Source: Leuctra nigra
Lineage: Eukaryota > Arthropoda > Insecta > Plecoptera > Leuctridae
Reading direction: 5' to 3'
Assembly: GCA_934045905.1 (NCBI GenBank)
Contig: OW203762.1
Coordinates: forward strand, 11,313,647 to 11,377,646
Length of the DNA stretch: 64,000 nt
Below the pieces are notes generated by a model, which did no database searches, had not been told where the DNA came from, and saw only the letters and a list, made by a program, of their open reading frames with translations. The position numbers and the translations under genes are program-made. The number at the start of each line of letters is the position of its first letter. The stretch's first letter is position 1. Below, in pieces: positions 1 to 11,262 of the stretch.

Positions 1-2040
1 TATTACCTAAATTACCAGCTGGGGAAACGTAAGAAAAAGTCTTGGTTGACGGCTGATATTATTAAATCCTGTAAAGAAAGAGACCGTCTATTTAAGAAAT
101 GGAAGAATTGTAACGGTGTATTGAAATTTTACTATGGCGTCGAGTACAAAAAATTCAGAAATAAAATAAATAATGCTATTCGTAATGCCAAAAAAATTTA
201 TTATACAGGTGTCTTTGAGAAGTCTAGAGGAAGTATTAAGGACACATGGCAATCTATTAATGATGTACTTGGTAAAAAGAAAAAGGATACTGTAGATCAG
301 GTTTTAAGTAAATATTTAGGGAAACAATTCAATGATAAGCAGATTGCAGATAGATTTTTGCACTGTTTCATCAGTGAGGTAGAATCTTTGAAACATGTTT
401 GCAACATTCATACTTTAAGTTACAATTATGATGTAGTTCAGCTTCAGTCTTTATACATGCCTCCAGTGTGTGCCACCCGCATAAATTATATTATAAATTC
501 ATTAAACTCTAACAAACAACCGGGTTTTGACAGGATACGAATAACTGATTTGAAAAATATAGCGGAAAAAGTAAGCCCAGTTATTGCTAAAATTATTAAT
601 ACTTCAATTTCAGAAGGTGTTGTTATATCTAAATTAAAAATGTCAATAATTCGACCTGTTTACAAAAAAGGTGACCACCTCGAGTTCAATAATTACCGAC
701 CAATTGCTTTGCTCCCTACTATTGAGAAAATTATGGAGCGGTGTGTTGCAAAAATATTAACTGATTATTTATCAAAGTTTAAAATCATCAATTCACATCA
801 GTTTGGTTTTCAAAAAGGTAGAAGCACCACTGATCTGCTTACTCTTTTCGCTGATTACATAAATTCTAAATTAAATGAGAATATGCACGTTCTGGCTCTT
901 TTTATAGACTTTTCAAAGGCATTTGATACGTTAAACCATACAAAATTGTTAACATCTCTTGAAAATGCTGGTATTCGGGGTCCCCTCTTATGTTGGTTTC
1001 ACAATTATTTAACGGATAGGCAAATTATAGTTAAAGTTGGTGAAACTGTGAGTATAGCTGGGGTATGTAATTCTGGTGTACCTCAAGGGTCAATATTGGG
1101 TCCAATTCTTTATCTCTTATATGTGAATAACATGCCTAGTTATATTCAAAATTGTAAAATTTATATGTACGCAGATGACACTGTTCTAGTATCTGCTCAT
1201 AAAAATTTAGAACAGGCTCAGATAATTCTTCAGTCTGATTTCAATACATTGTTGATGTGGACTCATGATAATGATTTGTTAGTAAATAGTACAAAAACTA
1301 AGTTAATTCACATTTGTTCACCTTCAATTGCAAGTAGGTTAGACCCTGTAACATTATTGTGTCATAGTTTTAATTGTTTACATACATTAGATTTTGCTTT
1401 GTGTACTTGTACTGATCTGATTGAGGAGGTTGATACTTGTTTATATTTAGGTATAACAATTGATAAATACTTTTCCTGGAGACCTCATATAAATAGCTTA
1501 GCTTCCAAATTACGTTCTTGCTCGTTTCAGTTGTTTCATGTAAAATCTTTTTTACCTGTTAGAATTTTAAAATTAATATATTCTGCTTTAGTGGAATCTG
1601 TAATTTCTTACGGTTTACTTGCTTGGGGCAGCACATCCAATGTTCACCTTCAAGTCATTCGATCTATACAGGATAGAATGATCAAGAATTTGACCCCTGA
1701 TGCCGTTAAGCTCAAATGTAACAATAACACTCTCTTAATGTACGATCATCTTAACTTCCTTCCAATATCTGATTTGTATAAATATAAATTCATAATCAAA
1801 TATTTTTATTCGAACGAACTTAAAATTATCTACAATCATTCCAGGGCCACTAGATCAATGGTGAATCCAGTTTCTTTAATACTCCCCCGATTTACTAATA
1901 AGTATGGAAAGCGATGTTTAAATTACTCTGTCCCTTTTATTTTCAATCAGTTGCCTCAAGAAATTAAGTCTTTAGATAATTATAGTAGTATTAAGAAAGA
2001 AGTGAAATCTTGGTTGTATGAATACTCTGATGATGTATAA
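1..2040 (+). CDS. LINE ORF2 reverse transcriptase, 5' end outside window
   Basis: This is the C-terminal ~680 residues of a LINE polyprotein. The open frame begins at base 1, so no real start is visible. Seen in order: an endonuclease-RT linker (KSWLTADIIKSC), RT block RPVYKKGD...NYRPIALLPTIEKIMER, HQFGFQKGRSTTDLL, the aspartate block FIDFSKAFDTLNH, GVPQGSILGPILYLLYVNNM, the catalytic box YMYADDTVLV, then the thumb and a C-terminal tail. The frame has no stop or frameshift across the RT, so the copy may be young. The product would copy its own RNA at a nicked target by target-primed reverse transcription. Codon use is AT-rich, unlike the GC-rich host exons. It is a mobile-element protein, not a host gene. 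Confidence 0.92.
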   Translation, partial: YYLNYQLGKRKKKSWLTADIIKSCKERDRLFKKWKNCNGVLKFYYGVEYKKFRNKINNAIRNAKKIYYTGVFEKSRGSIKDTWQSINDVLGKKKKDTVDQVLSKYLGKQFNDKQIADRFLHCFISEVESLKHVCNIHTLSYNYDVVQLQSLYMPPVCATRINYIINSLNSNKQPGFDRIRITDLKNIAEKVSPVIAKIINTSISEGVVISKLKMSIIRPVYKKGDHLEFNNYRPIALLPTIEKIMERCVAKILTDYLSKFKIINSHQFGFQKGRSTTDLLTLFADYINSKLNENMHVLALFIDFSKAFDTLNHTKLLTSLENAGIRGPLLCWFHNYLTDRQIIVKVGETVSIAGVCNSGVPQGSILGPILYLLYVNNMPSYIQNCKIYMYADDTVLVSAHKNLEQAQIILQSDFNTLLMWTHDNDLLVNSTKTKLIHICSPSIASRLDPVTLLCHSFNCLHTLDFALCTCTDLIEEVDTCLYLGITIDKYFSWRPHINSLASKLRSCSFQLFHVKSFLPVRILKLIYSALVESVISYGLLAWGSTSNVHLQVIRSIQDRMIKNLTPDAVKLKCNNNTLLMYDHLNFLPISDLYKYKFIIKYFYSNELKIIYNHSRATRSMVNPVSLILPRFTNKYGKRCLNYSVPFIFNQLPQEIKSLDNYSSIKKEVKSWLYEYSDDV

Positions 2041-2255
2041 AATATTATTTTTTTCTTCTTTGTTAATCAGTTTATTATGTATTTTTCTCTCTTTTCTTGT
2101 ATATTGTTTAAACATTTTTGTATCCACTAATTTTCTTTAAATTAATCCACAGAAAAGCCGTTTTGGCTTTGTGGAAAACGGAATGTATGTATTTTTGTGT
2201 GTTTACAATAATAAATAAATAAATAAAATAAAATAAATAAATAAATAGATAAAAA
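1..2255 (+). mobile_element. Non-LTR retrotransposon (LINE, jockey/CR1/L2-like), 3' part
   Basis: The element enters from the left edge and ends in a 3' tail. The frame is open from base 1 to the stop at 2038-2040. A short 3' UTR follows, with a stem-loop at about 2147-2174 (CCACAGAAAAGCC, loop GTTTT, GGCTTTGTGG) and then an (AATA)n tail at about 2208-2255. A terminal hairpin followed by a short-unit tail is usual for CR1/L2/jockey-group LINEs, where the reverse transcriptase recognises the 3' end. The 5' half with the endonuclease lies outside the window. Clade assignment is by sequence style only. Confidence 0.9.
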
Positions 2256-2590
2256 TAGATAATTTCTTTACCAAATTCTTCTGTTCCCTAATTATTTTCG
2301 AATCCTAAATTCGGAATTCGAGTTTTTATAAAATGGGGCCGTCAAAACAAGCCAATAACTAATGGACTAAACAATGATGTTTTTCCTTTTTCATCTGACA
2401 TTTGGGTATCGTGCATGTTCATACACATTAATGCATTTTGAATTTTATATTTTTTATCTAGATAATTGCCAATAGATAACAATATTTTTATCTAGATAAA
2501 GATAAAGTTAACCAATTATTTAATTATCTAGATAAGATAATAGATAAAAAATAATTATCTAGATAAGTCACAACACTGCTGATTAGTGTA

Positions 2591-2698
2591 GTCAGGGAAA
2601 TTAGATGGTTCATACTCTGCCTCTCTCTGACCCATATCATAAACATGTTTTTATATGGAGCAGAGAGAGATAGAATGTAACCATCTAATTTCCTTGAC
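2591..2698. mobile_element. Hairpin MITE flanked by TA
   Basis: Two arms of about 40 bp (GTCAGGGAAATTAGATGGTT and its near-complement ending in CCTTGAC) form a near-perfect hairpin around a short loop. TA lies directly on both sides (2589-2590 and 2699-2700), as for Tc1/mariner-type MITEs. No coding capacity. Confidence 0.65.
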
Positions 2699-3198
2699 TA
2701 TACCTATCTACCTATTCATAAATATTAAATAAACATCAATAAAGGTTGTAGTGTAGGTACCTACTTCTTAGTACTTATGTATACAAATTTAAGGTGAATA
2801 CAAAATTTGTATGTAGGTAGGTGATACAATTTTACAATTGAATGTAATGTTTACTAAAACAATTGAACAATTTCCCAGTACATTGCAAATCAAGTACAAT
2901 TAAAGTAGGTAACGAGATTCTGATTGACAAACTCACCATTAGGTGAGACTGAGAAGCACCTGAGAATCAAGAGTGAATGAAGTGTTAATTGTTCATTAAT
3001 TAGCTGCCAAAGTGTAAAAATTAAAACACTTTTAATTGTAAACATTTACTGAACAACTTAGAGAAGTTGTTGGGATTAATTAATCAAGTTATTATAGTTA
3101 GCATCAAAGGTAGGTAGGGTCAGCGTCAAAAGAAGACAGCCAAAACCCCATGTTGATATATGGGAAACCGGTATAGGAACTATTGGAAGTGGGTGTAC

Positions 3199-3428
3199 CT
3201 AGGTACACTTGGCACAACTAAAATTGATCGTTCAATAAATCTGATTGACTGAAAAATGTTAGATTGCACCATCAGAAGTCAGTCTAAGCGATCTCCTTGT
3301 CGCACTCTAGTAGATGACCTCACATTTCAATGATAGTAATAACAAGCTTTGATTGGTTATGGGACATGACCAGCAGTCATTCAAATTTGGTCACTGATCA
3401 ATTTTTGTTGTGCCGAGTGTACATATTT
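3199..3428 (+). repeat. MITE-like repeat, copy 1 (second copy at 45796-46014)
   Basis: This ~230-bp unit begins GGTACACTTGGCAC and ends GTGCCGAGTGTAC, an imperfect terminal inverted repeat. The interior shares long stretches with 45796-46014 in the same orientation (for example CATCAGAAGTCAGTC and CTCACATTTCAATGAT). It lies 40 bp beyond the stop of the minus-strand THAP/zinc-finger gene and so may be in its 3' UTR. Target duplications are not clear. Confidence 0.65.
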
Positions 3429-3467
3429 GACAGTACTATAATACTTATGTCATCATTTGCTTCTTCT

Positions 3468-6400
3468 CTACATACCTACAATCACAAAGTAATTAGTCAA
3501 ATGCGATTGAAGATGATTCTTGAAGATACGTTCATTAAAGAATTGTTTATCACACGTTACACATTTAAAAGGTAGTTCTCTATGATTAGTCCGGTAATGA
3601 AGTTCGATCACATCTTTCTCCCAGAATACTTCTCCACACGTCAAACAGCAGCAGTCGTTATCATCGATGTGCATTCTCAACGCAGGCTTTTCATTGAAAG
3701 TCTTGCAACATTTACCACAGCTGAAAGGCTGCTCTCGAGGGTGCATTTCTTGATGGCGCACGATGTCGTCAGCGTCTTCAAACTCGAGATCACACACGCC
3801 GCAGCGACCTGAAAGAGTAACAGTTTGGCGATGTAAGATGTTATTTCTCACTCAGCTTTGCTATGACATCATAGCTGATGGCTGAAGATCCGAGTGGCAA
3901 ATTCTCTGCCGCAATAGCTAGGTCCTACATGCATGAGGCCGTTCTCAGGCGTGTGCTTGAAAATGTTGTAAGCAACCTTTTCTGGATAGAAGCCTTACAC
4001 ATGATAATGCTATGATACAGCCATCACATGATACAGCATAGCATCTACATGATGCTAAGTGTAAAAAGTGCTTTGATGAATAATTAGAGACGTTAACTTT
4101 CCTGAAAATGATCAATTGGAAGTTTACAGTTTTTTCCGCTTTTCTTAAAACTTTCTACAATTACCTAATTCGGGATTAAAAGTATGAAAGTGTTTTACAA
4201 GTTTGATGTTAACCTTCAAAACATTTTCTGCGAGCATAACATTTTAAATGAGAGGATTTGTTGTTAACACAAGATGATTAGGAAGGCCCCGGTCTTCATC
4301 TTGACAACACACTAGCTGGATAACATAAATGATTTTACAAAGCAAGTTGTCTGGAATTACCTGGAGCATCTTCCACTAAGACATTCGTCTGGGAACAATT
4401 AAGCACATTCTCCTCAACTTCAATCTTGAATGTTGTGTCGGAATCGTCTTGCTTCATGATGTCATGTGAGAGTGACAGAAAGGAACTTGAGTCTGTTGAC
4501 ATGTTGGTACAACCATTGGTACAACCTGTTGAGTCAGCGGTGAAGGGGATTGCTGGAATCGCAAACAACATCTGAGACTGAAACCAAGCAAAAAACATAT
4601 ATGTAAGCAAATGAAAAGACCAAGTACAATCATTGTATACTGACTAACTTATAATTGTTATGTCTTTTAGTACAATTTGGAAGTATAGTATAAGGTGCAC
4701 ATAAAAGTTTCACAATATGGACGTTCAATTTAGAGCACATCACATTTTGCAACTGTTTTCATAGTTCACATTAGAGATTGTGGATTGGCAATTCGGAATG
4801 TCGGGAAGTTTTGAAGTGCGTGTATTATGCTTTACAAAGTGGACAAAATAATTTAATAATTAAATGGGTGTTACGTGTTAGGTACTATTTTCAGACTCTT
4901 ACATGATTCTCATCTTCATCATCAGCTTGCTTAAAACTCCTGGAGGCGATGTCGAAGAAGAGCGTGGAATGAGCCGATGATTGAGAAGACAACGGATCTC
5001 CCTTCACTTTGTGCAGTTCAGTGACGTGATTGGCCAACGACTGAGACGCAGAATCTTCCGGCGTAATGCGTAATGGATCTACGTCATGATCCGAGTCCGC
5101 GCAGAGAGTCTCCTCTTGTTCCGACTTAACACGCGACAGATCAACCTCTTCGAAGATAAGATCTCCAGCGACAGCAGTTCCCGCTTCCCAGCAGCTCGGT
5201 TGAGAGGAATCTTCAACCATCTGTGGCTCCGCAGGTTGGAGAGATTCTAAAACAGAGCCAACAAACCACTCTGATGGACGTTCTTTCCAGTTATCTGAGA
5301 ACACACAATCTTTGGTGGAAATCGGCATCCTCTTGTTTGTTGATGTTGAGGAGGTAGACTATTGAGGATAAAGGAAAGGCACTTCCCCAAAGTGTCAAAG
5401 TTTAAAAAAATTATGAATTGTTCAACAAAATACTTTGATTTCAAGTATCCAAAAACCAAAAATGCTCTGCAGGATTTTTTTTGGGGTTTTGGACCCACAT
5501 CCCCCTCAGCTTGTGAGACCATTGTTTTCCTTGCCTTACCCCAACCCCCCTGGCAGAAATTCTGCAGATGCCCGTGGCTGGGGATAACCCCCAGACCCCC
5601 TTCCATATTTTCCAAAATCGCCCCCCCCCCCATGACAAGAGGCTAGATCCACCCATGTCTGGAGAATTACCCAAATACTAAATACCTACCTACATACTTT
5701 TTAAACATTTATCTATTTAAATTGAATTAATTTATATCCCATCCAAAATCTAGATTCATGATGCTAATGACACAGGAGGAAGTAAGAGGAAGTGAAAAGG
5801 AGTGCTTGAATGAATATTGGTCGGCTCACGACGGCAGAGGTATTTTATTTAGAATATATCTATGTATAAGTCAGTAACATCATGTATAGAACATAGTAAG
5901 CGTAATTTGTGCCAAGTTTGTTTTGATTTTTTAAAATAATTATTAGGGGTGTTCAACGATTATTTTATTTAAATCGATTATTAATTCGATTTTCGAAATT
6001 TAAATCGATTAATAATCGAAATAAATCGTATTGATATCATCATGTTCAGGGTGGTCATCATATTATCGTCTTTGACGGCAATATTAACCTCAACAACGAA
6101 ATGTGTCCGGGAAGTCATTCATTTTTACTTCAAATACGCTGTAATTGTGCTGTAATTCATTAAATCATCACTGATACATGTTATTGCGAATCAGAAATAC
6201 ACAATGAAACTTGGGAAAATACATACAAACATAAATGTATCACTAAAATATTACGCACACGAAGAAAAATGTAGACAGAATGAAGGCAGCCATTTTAGAT
6301 GTTGTAAAATGCAACCATTTTCAAGGCGGCAAATTCAAATTGATGTAATTCGATTATTTGTACTAAACTCGATTAATCGCTTTGAATGTCATAATCGATT

Positions 6401-9021
6401 AATCGATTCGATTAAATCGTAATCGTGAACATCCCTAATAATTATACACACTTTTTTAATAAATAAAATGTGTTAACCATTTTTTGATATCACTACTTTT
6501 TAGTGCTGAATATTTATTGAATTGAAAGTAATTGAGTAGGATAACAACAAGTACTAACAACTATTAGACAAATTTGAAATCATGATGGTGTACGACTACT
6601 TACTTCTGTGGAACACATTCGGCTATTTTGAAAAGTCCATCAATGAGGCTCAGCCATGTATAAGAAACATGTTTATAAATAGTATAAACAGTTGTAAATA
6701 GTATCTTTGGCCACTATAACCCAGTACACACAAAGCATTGGATCAAGTTGTATGCCAAGTGATAATGTTAAATTGTTCAAGGCCATTATAGAAATGGGTT
6801 CTAAAATCCAAGATCGCCTCCAATGTTGGATGTGGATTTGTATGTACTGGGCTAAAGGGTAACTCTCATTAATTACAACTAAGAATTCACATTGTTTGCT
6901 ATAGGAAATTAATGTGTTCCAGCCAAATATGTCCAAGCACCTACACCTTCACCTTTAAATAAACGAAGATAATATACCGGGCTACTTGCAACCAACCTAA
7001 CTAACCATTTAAAACCACATTCTTGGATCTTTGCAAGTACCTACTAGGGCTGTGCAAGTCTCGAAAATTCTCGACGAGATCAAGATGAAACTTGATCACG
7101 ATCGAATGTTCAAATTTCCATCTCGAAATTTCAAGTCTCGAGCATATCGACTAAGCCACCAAGATTTCAAATGTTTTATTAATTTTGCAGAACTAGCACC
7201 TAACTTTCTTTGTACTATCACCATGAAGCACTTCCATAAATATGATTTGTATTGTTTTATGTAATCAATCACTAATCAGTCTAAGGACTAGAAAGTAGAA
7301 ACAAATGTTATTTTTTTGTGTGCTGGAAAATTTACATTGTTTTCTTTCACAACAAAAATCTTTACAAAAAAGGTGTGATCTCGCTCGAATATTCTCGATC
7401 TCGAGGATAAAATATCTTGCTTGATCTCGTGTGACATTTGTTAAATGATCTCGATCGAGATCGAAATGGAAAATTTCAATCTCGCACATCCCTAGCAAGT
7501 ACCTATTAAAACAATGTCTATCCTCGAAATATTGTGCATAGTTTTTAGTTTGCTGCCCTGTTTTTTAATACTGGTGTAGACAAGAGGGTGGTTTTTAAGC
7601 GAGCGGAGCGAGCGTCTCCACTTGACTCTTGCGGCACTTTCTCTGTGTGTGTGTTTGTTTGTTTGTTTTGTTTTGTTTTTTTTGCTGGTTCAACCCAGGC
7701 CGCACCGGTCAACGTATCGATCTGAAATTTTGCACACACCTTCATCTCATACTAACTTAGACCTGTATAGTTTTTGAGAAAGATCCGTTCACAAATAAAA
7801 AAAAAATCGTGTTTTTCCATATAAATAGCATTGTAGGTTCGAGGAGCCCGTTGCGGCCGCCCGATGCGCTCCATTCAAAACAACTCGGAAGCAAGCAGCT
7901 GTCTATCTATTATTGTTTGAATACGTAACAATTATTTCTTTGCGGTTAGATAATAGTTAAAGCAATACATGCGAGGTTATACTTAGGTTTTTTTTTGAAG
8001 ATGTAGTTATTGTTTATAAGAGTTTTAATATGCAGTCTTACTTTCAATCCTTTCAAAGGCTGAGCAAATTATTTGTAGACCGATGAAATGTCTGCTTGAT
8101 TGTAGAAATAGGTTGGTTGGTTGATAATTGAAATTATGTTTATGAAATATTTATTTCATTTGTATCAGATACAATGTATTAGGTTTGTGTTAGGTAAGCA
8201 ATGTGTTAGAAGAAATACGCTCTTTTATACGGAACGGCAAGTAACTGTTTGGATAATGTTTCTTAAATTATGTTTGCTCATATTAGCACTTAGATAATGG
8301 CCTACTTTGTGGTTTGAATCTCTGTATTTTTTATTTATAATAATTGCATAATACCTACGTACCTAAATACTGAAATAAATACACATGAGTGTATTGTTAC
8401 TAACTTGCAATGAGAAGCAAATTCAGCTATTTTTTATATAATTTAGTGGATCGTGCTTCTAGATTTCAGTTGTTTTAGGTATATTATAGCCGGCTTTTAA
8501 GGAATTATGGTTCGAGGTTTTGCACGTATCCGTGCTCGCTTATCAACGCGTTACACAGAGCGTTTTCCTAGTAATTAATTGAATACCGTACACCTGATTC
8601 GTACCTGATGGCAAATTCCTGGATGGTACTGCATCCTGCTTGAGTACGTATTTTCTTGGCACATTCATCAGTTCACTGTATAAATCACGTTCGTAGTCGG
8701 ATTCATTGAAGTGGTCTGAACATACGTGACAGCTGTTGGGATTCCATTTGCCATCTCTTTGGCATAGAGCTATCCATGTTTTTCTTCTCTGCACATAAAA
8801 GTGTGTCAAAGTGGATCCAGAGTCTTAATCGGGTAGTAAAATCAGTCATTTTCAGTGAATCAAACATGTAAATTTTGAAAAAAATTAATCGCAGTTTTGC
8901 CTTAACTTACCTCTGTGTCTTTTGGAAATCGGTGATAGGTTATGCGTCGAACTTCAAGATTCTTTTTTTTGTTCTGCAAGCTGTTCTTGCACATAGCTAC
9001 TGTGCACCGTGTCCCCGGCAT
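3468..9021 (-). CDS. THAP-domain and C2H2 zinc-finger protein, five exons
   Basis: Exons read on the minus strand: 9021-8911, 8788-8605, 5294-4903, 4577-4361, 3808-3468. They join in phase (0, 1, 0, 1) to 1245 nt and 414 residues, with GT-AG introns throughout. Residues 1-98 are a THAP domain: C6 and C11, the FP of YHRFPKD, W, then C-x2-H-F and a late P-S-R-N-L-P. THAP is a C2CH DNA-binding fold known from P-element transposase and animal transcription factors. Residues ~99-300 are acidic, Ser-rich and probably disordered. Residues ~302-414 hold about four C2H2 fingers (CGVC, CGKC, CLTC, CVTC with paired His). The start is the only Met before the first zinc ligand. Probable nuclear DNA-binding regulator; target unknown. 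The 3.3-kb intron 2 is filled with transposons, so an unseen exon there cannot be excluded. Confidence 0.8.
5382..5578 (-). mobile_element. Decayed C-rich hAT-like element
   Basis: This is an older relative of the element at 40668-41064. Both share a TTCAACAAAATAC stretch, TCCAAAAACCAA, a GC-rich core, TTGTTTTCCTTG and a CTGGCAGAAAT end, but the CCCTGCGGGGC core has decayed to GCTCTGCAGG and the end is degraded to GCAGATGCCCGTGG. It lies in THAP-gene intron 2. Confidence 0.6.
5944..6437 (+). mobile_element. hAT-like non-autonomous element with ATCGATT arrays, copy 1
   Basis: A 494-bp element with ends TAGGGGTGTTCAACGATTA and TAATCGTGAACATCCCTA, inside a perfect 8-bp direct duplication ATAATTAT (5936-5943 and 6438-6445). 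Both ends carry clustered AATCGATTAAT-type motifs and the middle is unique AT-rich sequence. A same-length copy lies inverted at 58213-58706. An 8-bp duplication with TAG...CTA ends is the hAT signature. No transposase is encoded. Confidence 0.88.
7045..7494 (+). mobile_element. hAT-like element with GATCTCGA arrays
   Basis: Ends are TAGGGCTGTGCAAGTCTCG and CTCGCACATCCCTA. Both subterminal regions are rich in TCTCGA, GATCTCG and CGATCGAGAT. The string GCAAGTACCTA occurs at 7033-7043 and again at 7495-7505, a duplication displaced from the left end by one base beyond 11 bp, so the exact insertion duplication is ambiguous. Lies in intron 2 of the THAP gene. Confidence 0.78.
7590..8576 (+). repeat. 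Dispersed repeat with GCGAGC ends, copy 1
   Basis: Shares its start (GAGCGGAGCGAGCGTCTCC), a GTTTGTTTGTTT run, GATCTGAAATTTTGCACACA and its end (GTGCTCGCTTATCAACGCGTTAC) with an inverted copy at about 14590-15215 and a diverged copy at 50648-51236. The same style of repeat is common in insect genomes; class not determined. The right end lies only ~30 bp from the splice donor of THAP-gene exon 2. Confidence 0.6.
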
Positions 9022-9291
9022 TATACTTCTGAAGTGTGTAGATCACGAGTGGCATATTAGTTAATTTTACTTGAAAGTACACAAAACATCGTTACCTACA
9101 CTAAAATACATCGACGAGAAGAACGAAAAACATTGTTCCTACAGTCCGTGCAACACGGAGCTGGCCGACAGACGTGGCCCCTAATGTTGCAAATAACCGG
9201 TATTTTGTTCATCCCTCAGTCGCTGTGGGCGATCGCGCAGTGTTCCGAGACCATCCCTCTCTCTCAGACAAGTGGTATTCAAAATATCTCA
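9022..9291 (-). promoter_or_regulatory. Putative 5' UTR and promoter region of the THAP/zinc-finger gene
   Basis: These 270 bases separate the THAP-gene start codon from the satellite block. They are more GC-rich than neighbouring introns and free of recognisable transposon ends. A core promoter is expected here by position, but no motif decides a start site. Confidence 0.35.
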
Positions 9292-10187
9292 CCGGACAGC
9301 TCCGTGTGACATGTACTGTACAATAAACCTCAACGAACAGAGTTGCACTTCTGTACAGGATGACTAGTTAGAGTGAAGCAGTGGTCTACAGCAGAATCCT
9401 GCCCCGGACAGCTCCGTGTGACACGTACTGTACAATAAACCTCAACGAACAGAGTTGCACTTCTGTACAGGATGACTAGTTAGAGTGAAGCAGTGGTCTA
9501 CAGCAGAATCCTGCCCCGGACAGCTCCGTGTGACACGTACTGTACAATAAACCTCAACGAACAGAGTTGCACTTCTGTACAGGATGACTAGTTAGAGTGA
9601 AGCAGTGGTCTACAGCAGAATCCTGCCCCGGACAGCTCCGTGTGACACGTACTGTACAATAAACCTCAACGAACAGAGTTGCACTTCTGTACAGGATGAC
9701 TAGTTAGAGTGAAGCAGTGGTCTACAGCAGAATCCTGCCCCGGACAGCTCCGTGTGACACGTACTGTACAATAAACCTCAACGAACAGAGTTGCACTTCT
9801 GTACAGGATGACTAGTTAGAGTGAAGCAGTGGTCTACAGCAGAATCCTGCCCCGGACAGCTCCGTGTGACACATACTGTACCATAAAAATCAACGAACAG
9901 AGTTGCACTTCTGTACAGGATGACTAGTTAGAGTGAAGCAGTGGTCTACAGCAGAATCCTGCCCCGGACAGCTCCGTGTGACACGTACTGTACAATAAAC
10001 CTCAACGAACAGAGTTGCACTTCTGTACAGGATGACTAGTTAGAGTGAAGCAGTGGTCTACAGCAGAATCCTGCCCCGGACAGCTCCGTGTGACACGTAC
10101 TGTACAATAAACCTCAACGAACAGAGTTGCACTTCTGTACAGGATGACTAGTTAGAGTGAAGCAGTGGTCTACAGCAGAATCCTCCC
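9292..10187 (+). repeat. Satellite array, eight 112-bp units
   Basis: Unit starts fall at 9292, 9404, 9516, 9628, 9740, 9852, 9964 and 10076, an exact 112-bp period. Units are nearly identical; the first differs at a few bases and the sixth has a small cluster of changes (CATACTGTACCATAAAAATC). Each carries CCGGACAGCTCCGTGTGAC and GCAGTGGTCTACAGCAG. There are no spacers, so this is not a CRISPR array. High identity suggests recent expansion or homogenisation. Confidence 0.95.
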
Positions 10188-11262
10188 CCAAGGCTAGTGG
10201 CACATGTTTCTGTCTTACTTGTAAAAAGTCATGATTATTTAGACACCACAAAGAAAGAAAGACAGATTTTATTTATCATAAATCTACAGGCAAAAAGAAA
10301 TTAAATCAAAACAGATTGAATAAAATTAGATACATACCTACTAGGTTAAAAATGGTGGCCAAGGAGGGTTATTCTAAATTTCCTTGTCGTCTCGTATCAA
10401 TTGACACGGTGTCACTACCATGTTAAATAGATAGCACTCCAGTGTGCAGTTAGCCCGTATCACGTGAAACGAGACAACAAGGGAATTTAGAATAACCCCC
10501 CATTTTTTTTTTTTTTTTATCACATTTTGGTAAAATGAGTAGTATATTGATACCTACTTATTGATAATCAATATCAATTATAAAACGATTAATCAATATC
10601 GAAAAATAATTTCATATATTGTTAGAAAAAAGTGCATTGAAATGTAATCGTACCTAATTCCCTCTCTAGATAACTTAATATTTTTTTTGCCTGACAGAAC
10701 TTCATGGCTAACTTTAGACATGATTTCTATTAGTACTGTAAGCCTATAATTTCGGTCTGAAATAATTTGAGATCGATATTATCCTTGTGGCCGTGAAATG
10801 ATTATCGTATACCGAAATGATTCCGTAAGCTAACTTATCTCGAATTTGTGGAAAATGTTCATCATGCGGAATTGCGCATGATGAACGCATGATATACTGC
10901 TTCACATTAGTATTCACAATGGATTCAGCTAAGTTAACAGTGTAAGAGCAAAAGATTTTACTTCATTACGCAAAGTGGAAAATTTTCACAAGTTTTAAGG
11001 AGGGATGCCAGAAGTAGATTTCCCGAAAATATTTTTTGTTGAAATTTCCAATTTTTTTTTTTATTAATATTTTCAACATTAAACTACCTACATTTTAATG
11101 TAAAAGATTCATCAAATGTCTTGTAGCTTGCAACTCTCGACTTATATTGAGTTTTCAATATGATGCATTCAGAATAATATGAGGAAATTTTAATACAGGA
11201 GGTATAGGAAAATTATTTAGAATTTGGCGTTTAACTTTTAAAAACGTACGGCTATGTGTATA
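10188..11262. other. Intergenic stretch with hairpin and repeat remnants
   Basis: No gene is seen. It holds the hairpin at 10366-10501, a CATGATGAACGCATGAT-type local inverted repeat around 10858-10893, and at about 11110-11250 a diverged copy of the repeat also found near 34.73-35.3 kb and 59.78-60.17 kb. Confidence 0.5.
10366..10501. mobile_element. Hairpin MITE
   Basis: Arms GGGTTATTCTAAATTTCC...GTCGTCTCGT and ACGAGACAACAAGGGAATTT...AATAACCCCC are reverse complements over about 35 bp, separated by ~65 bp. No clear target duplication. Confidence 0.6.

Noticed and set aside
9292..10187. Possible CRISPR array
   Set aside because: Units are contiguous 112-bp repeats without unique spacers, in a eukaryotic context.
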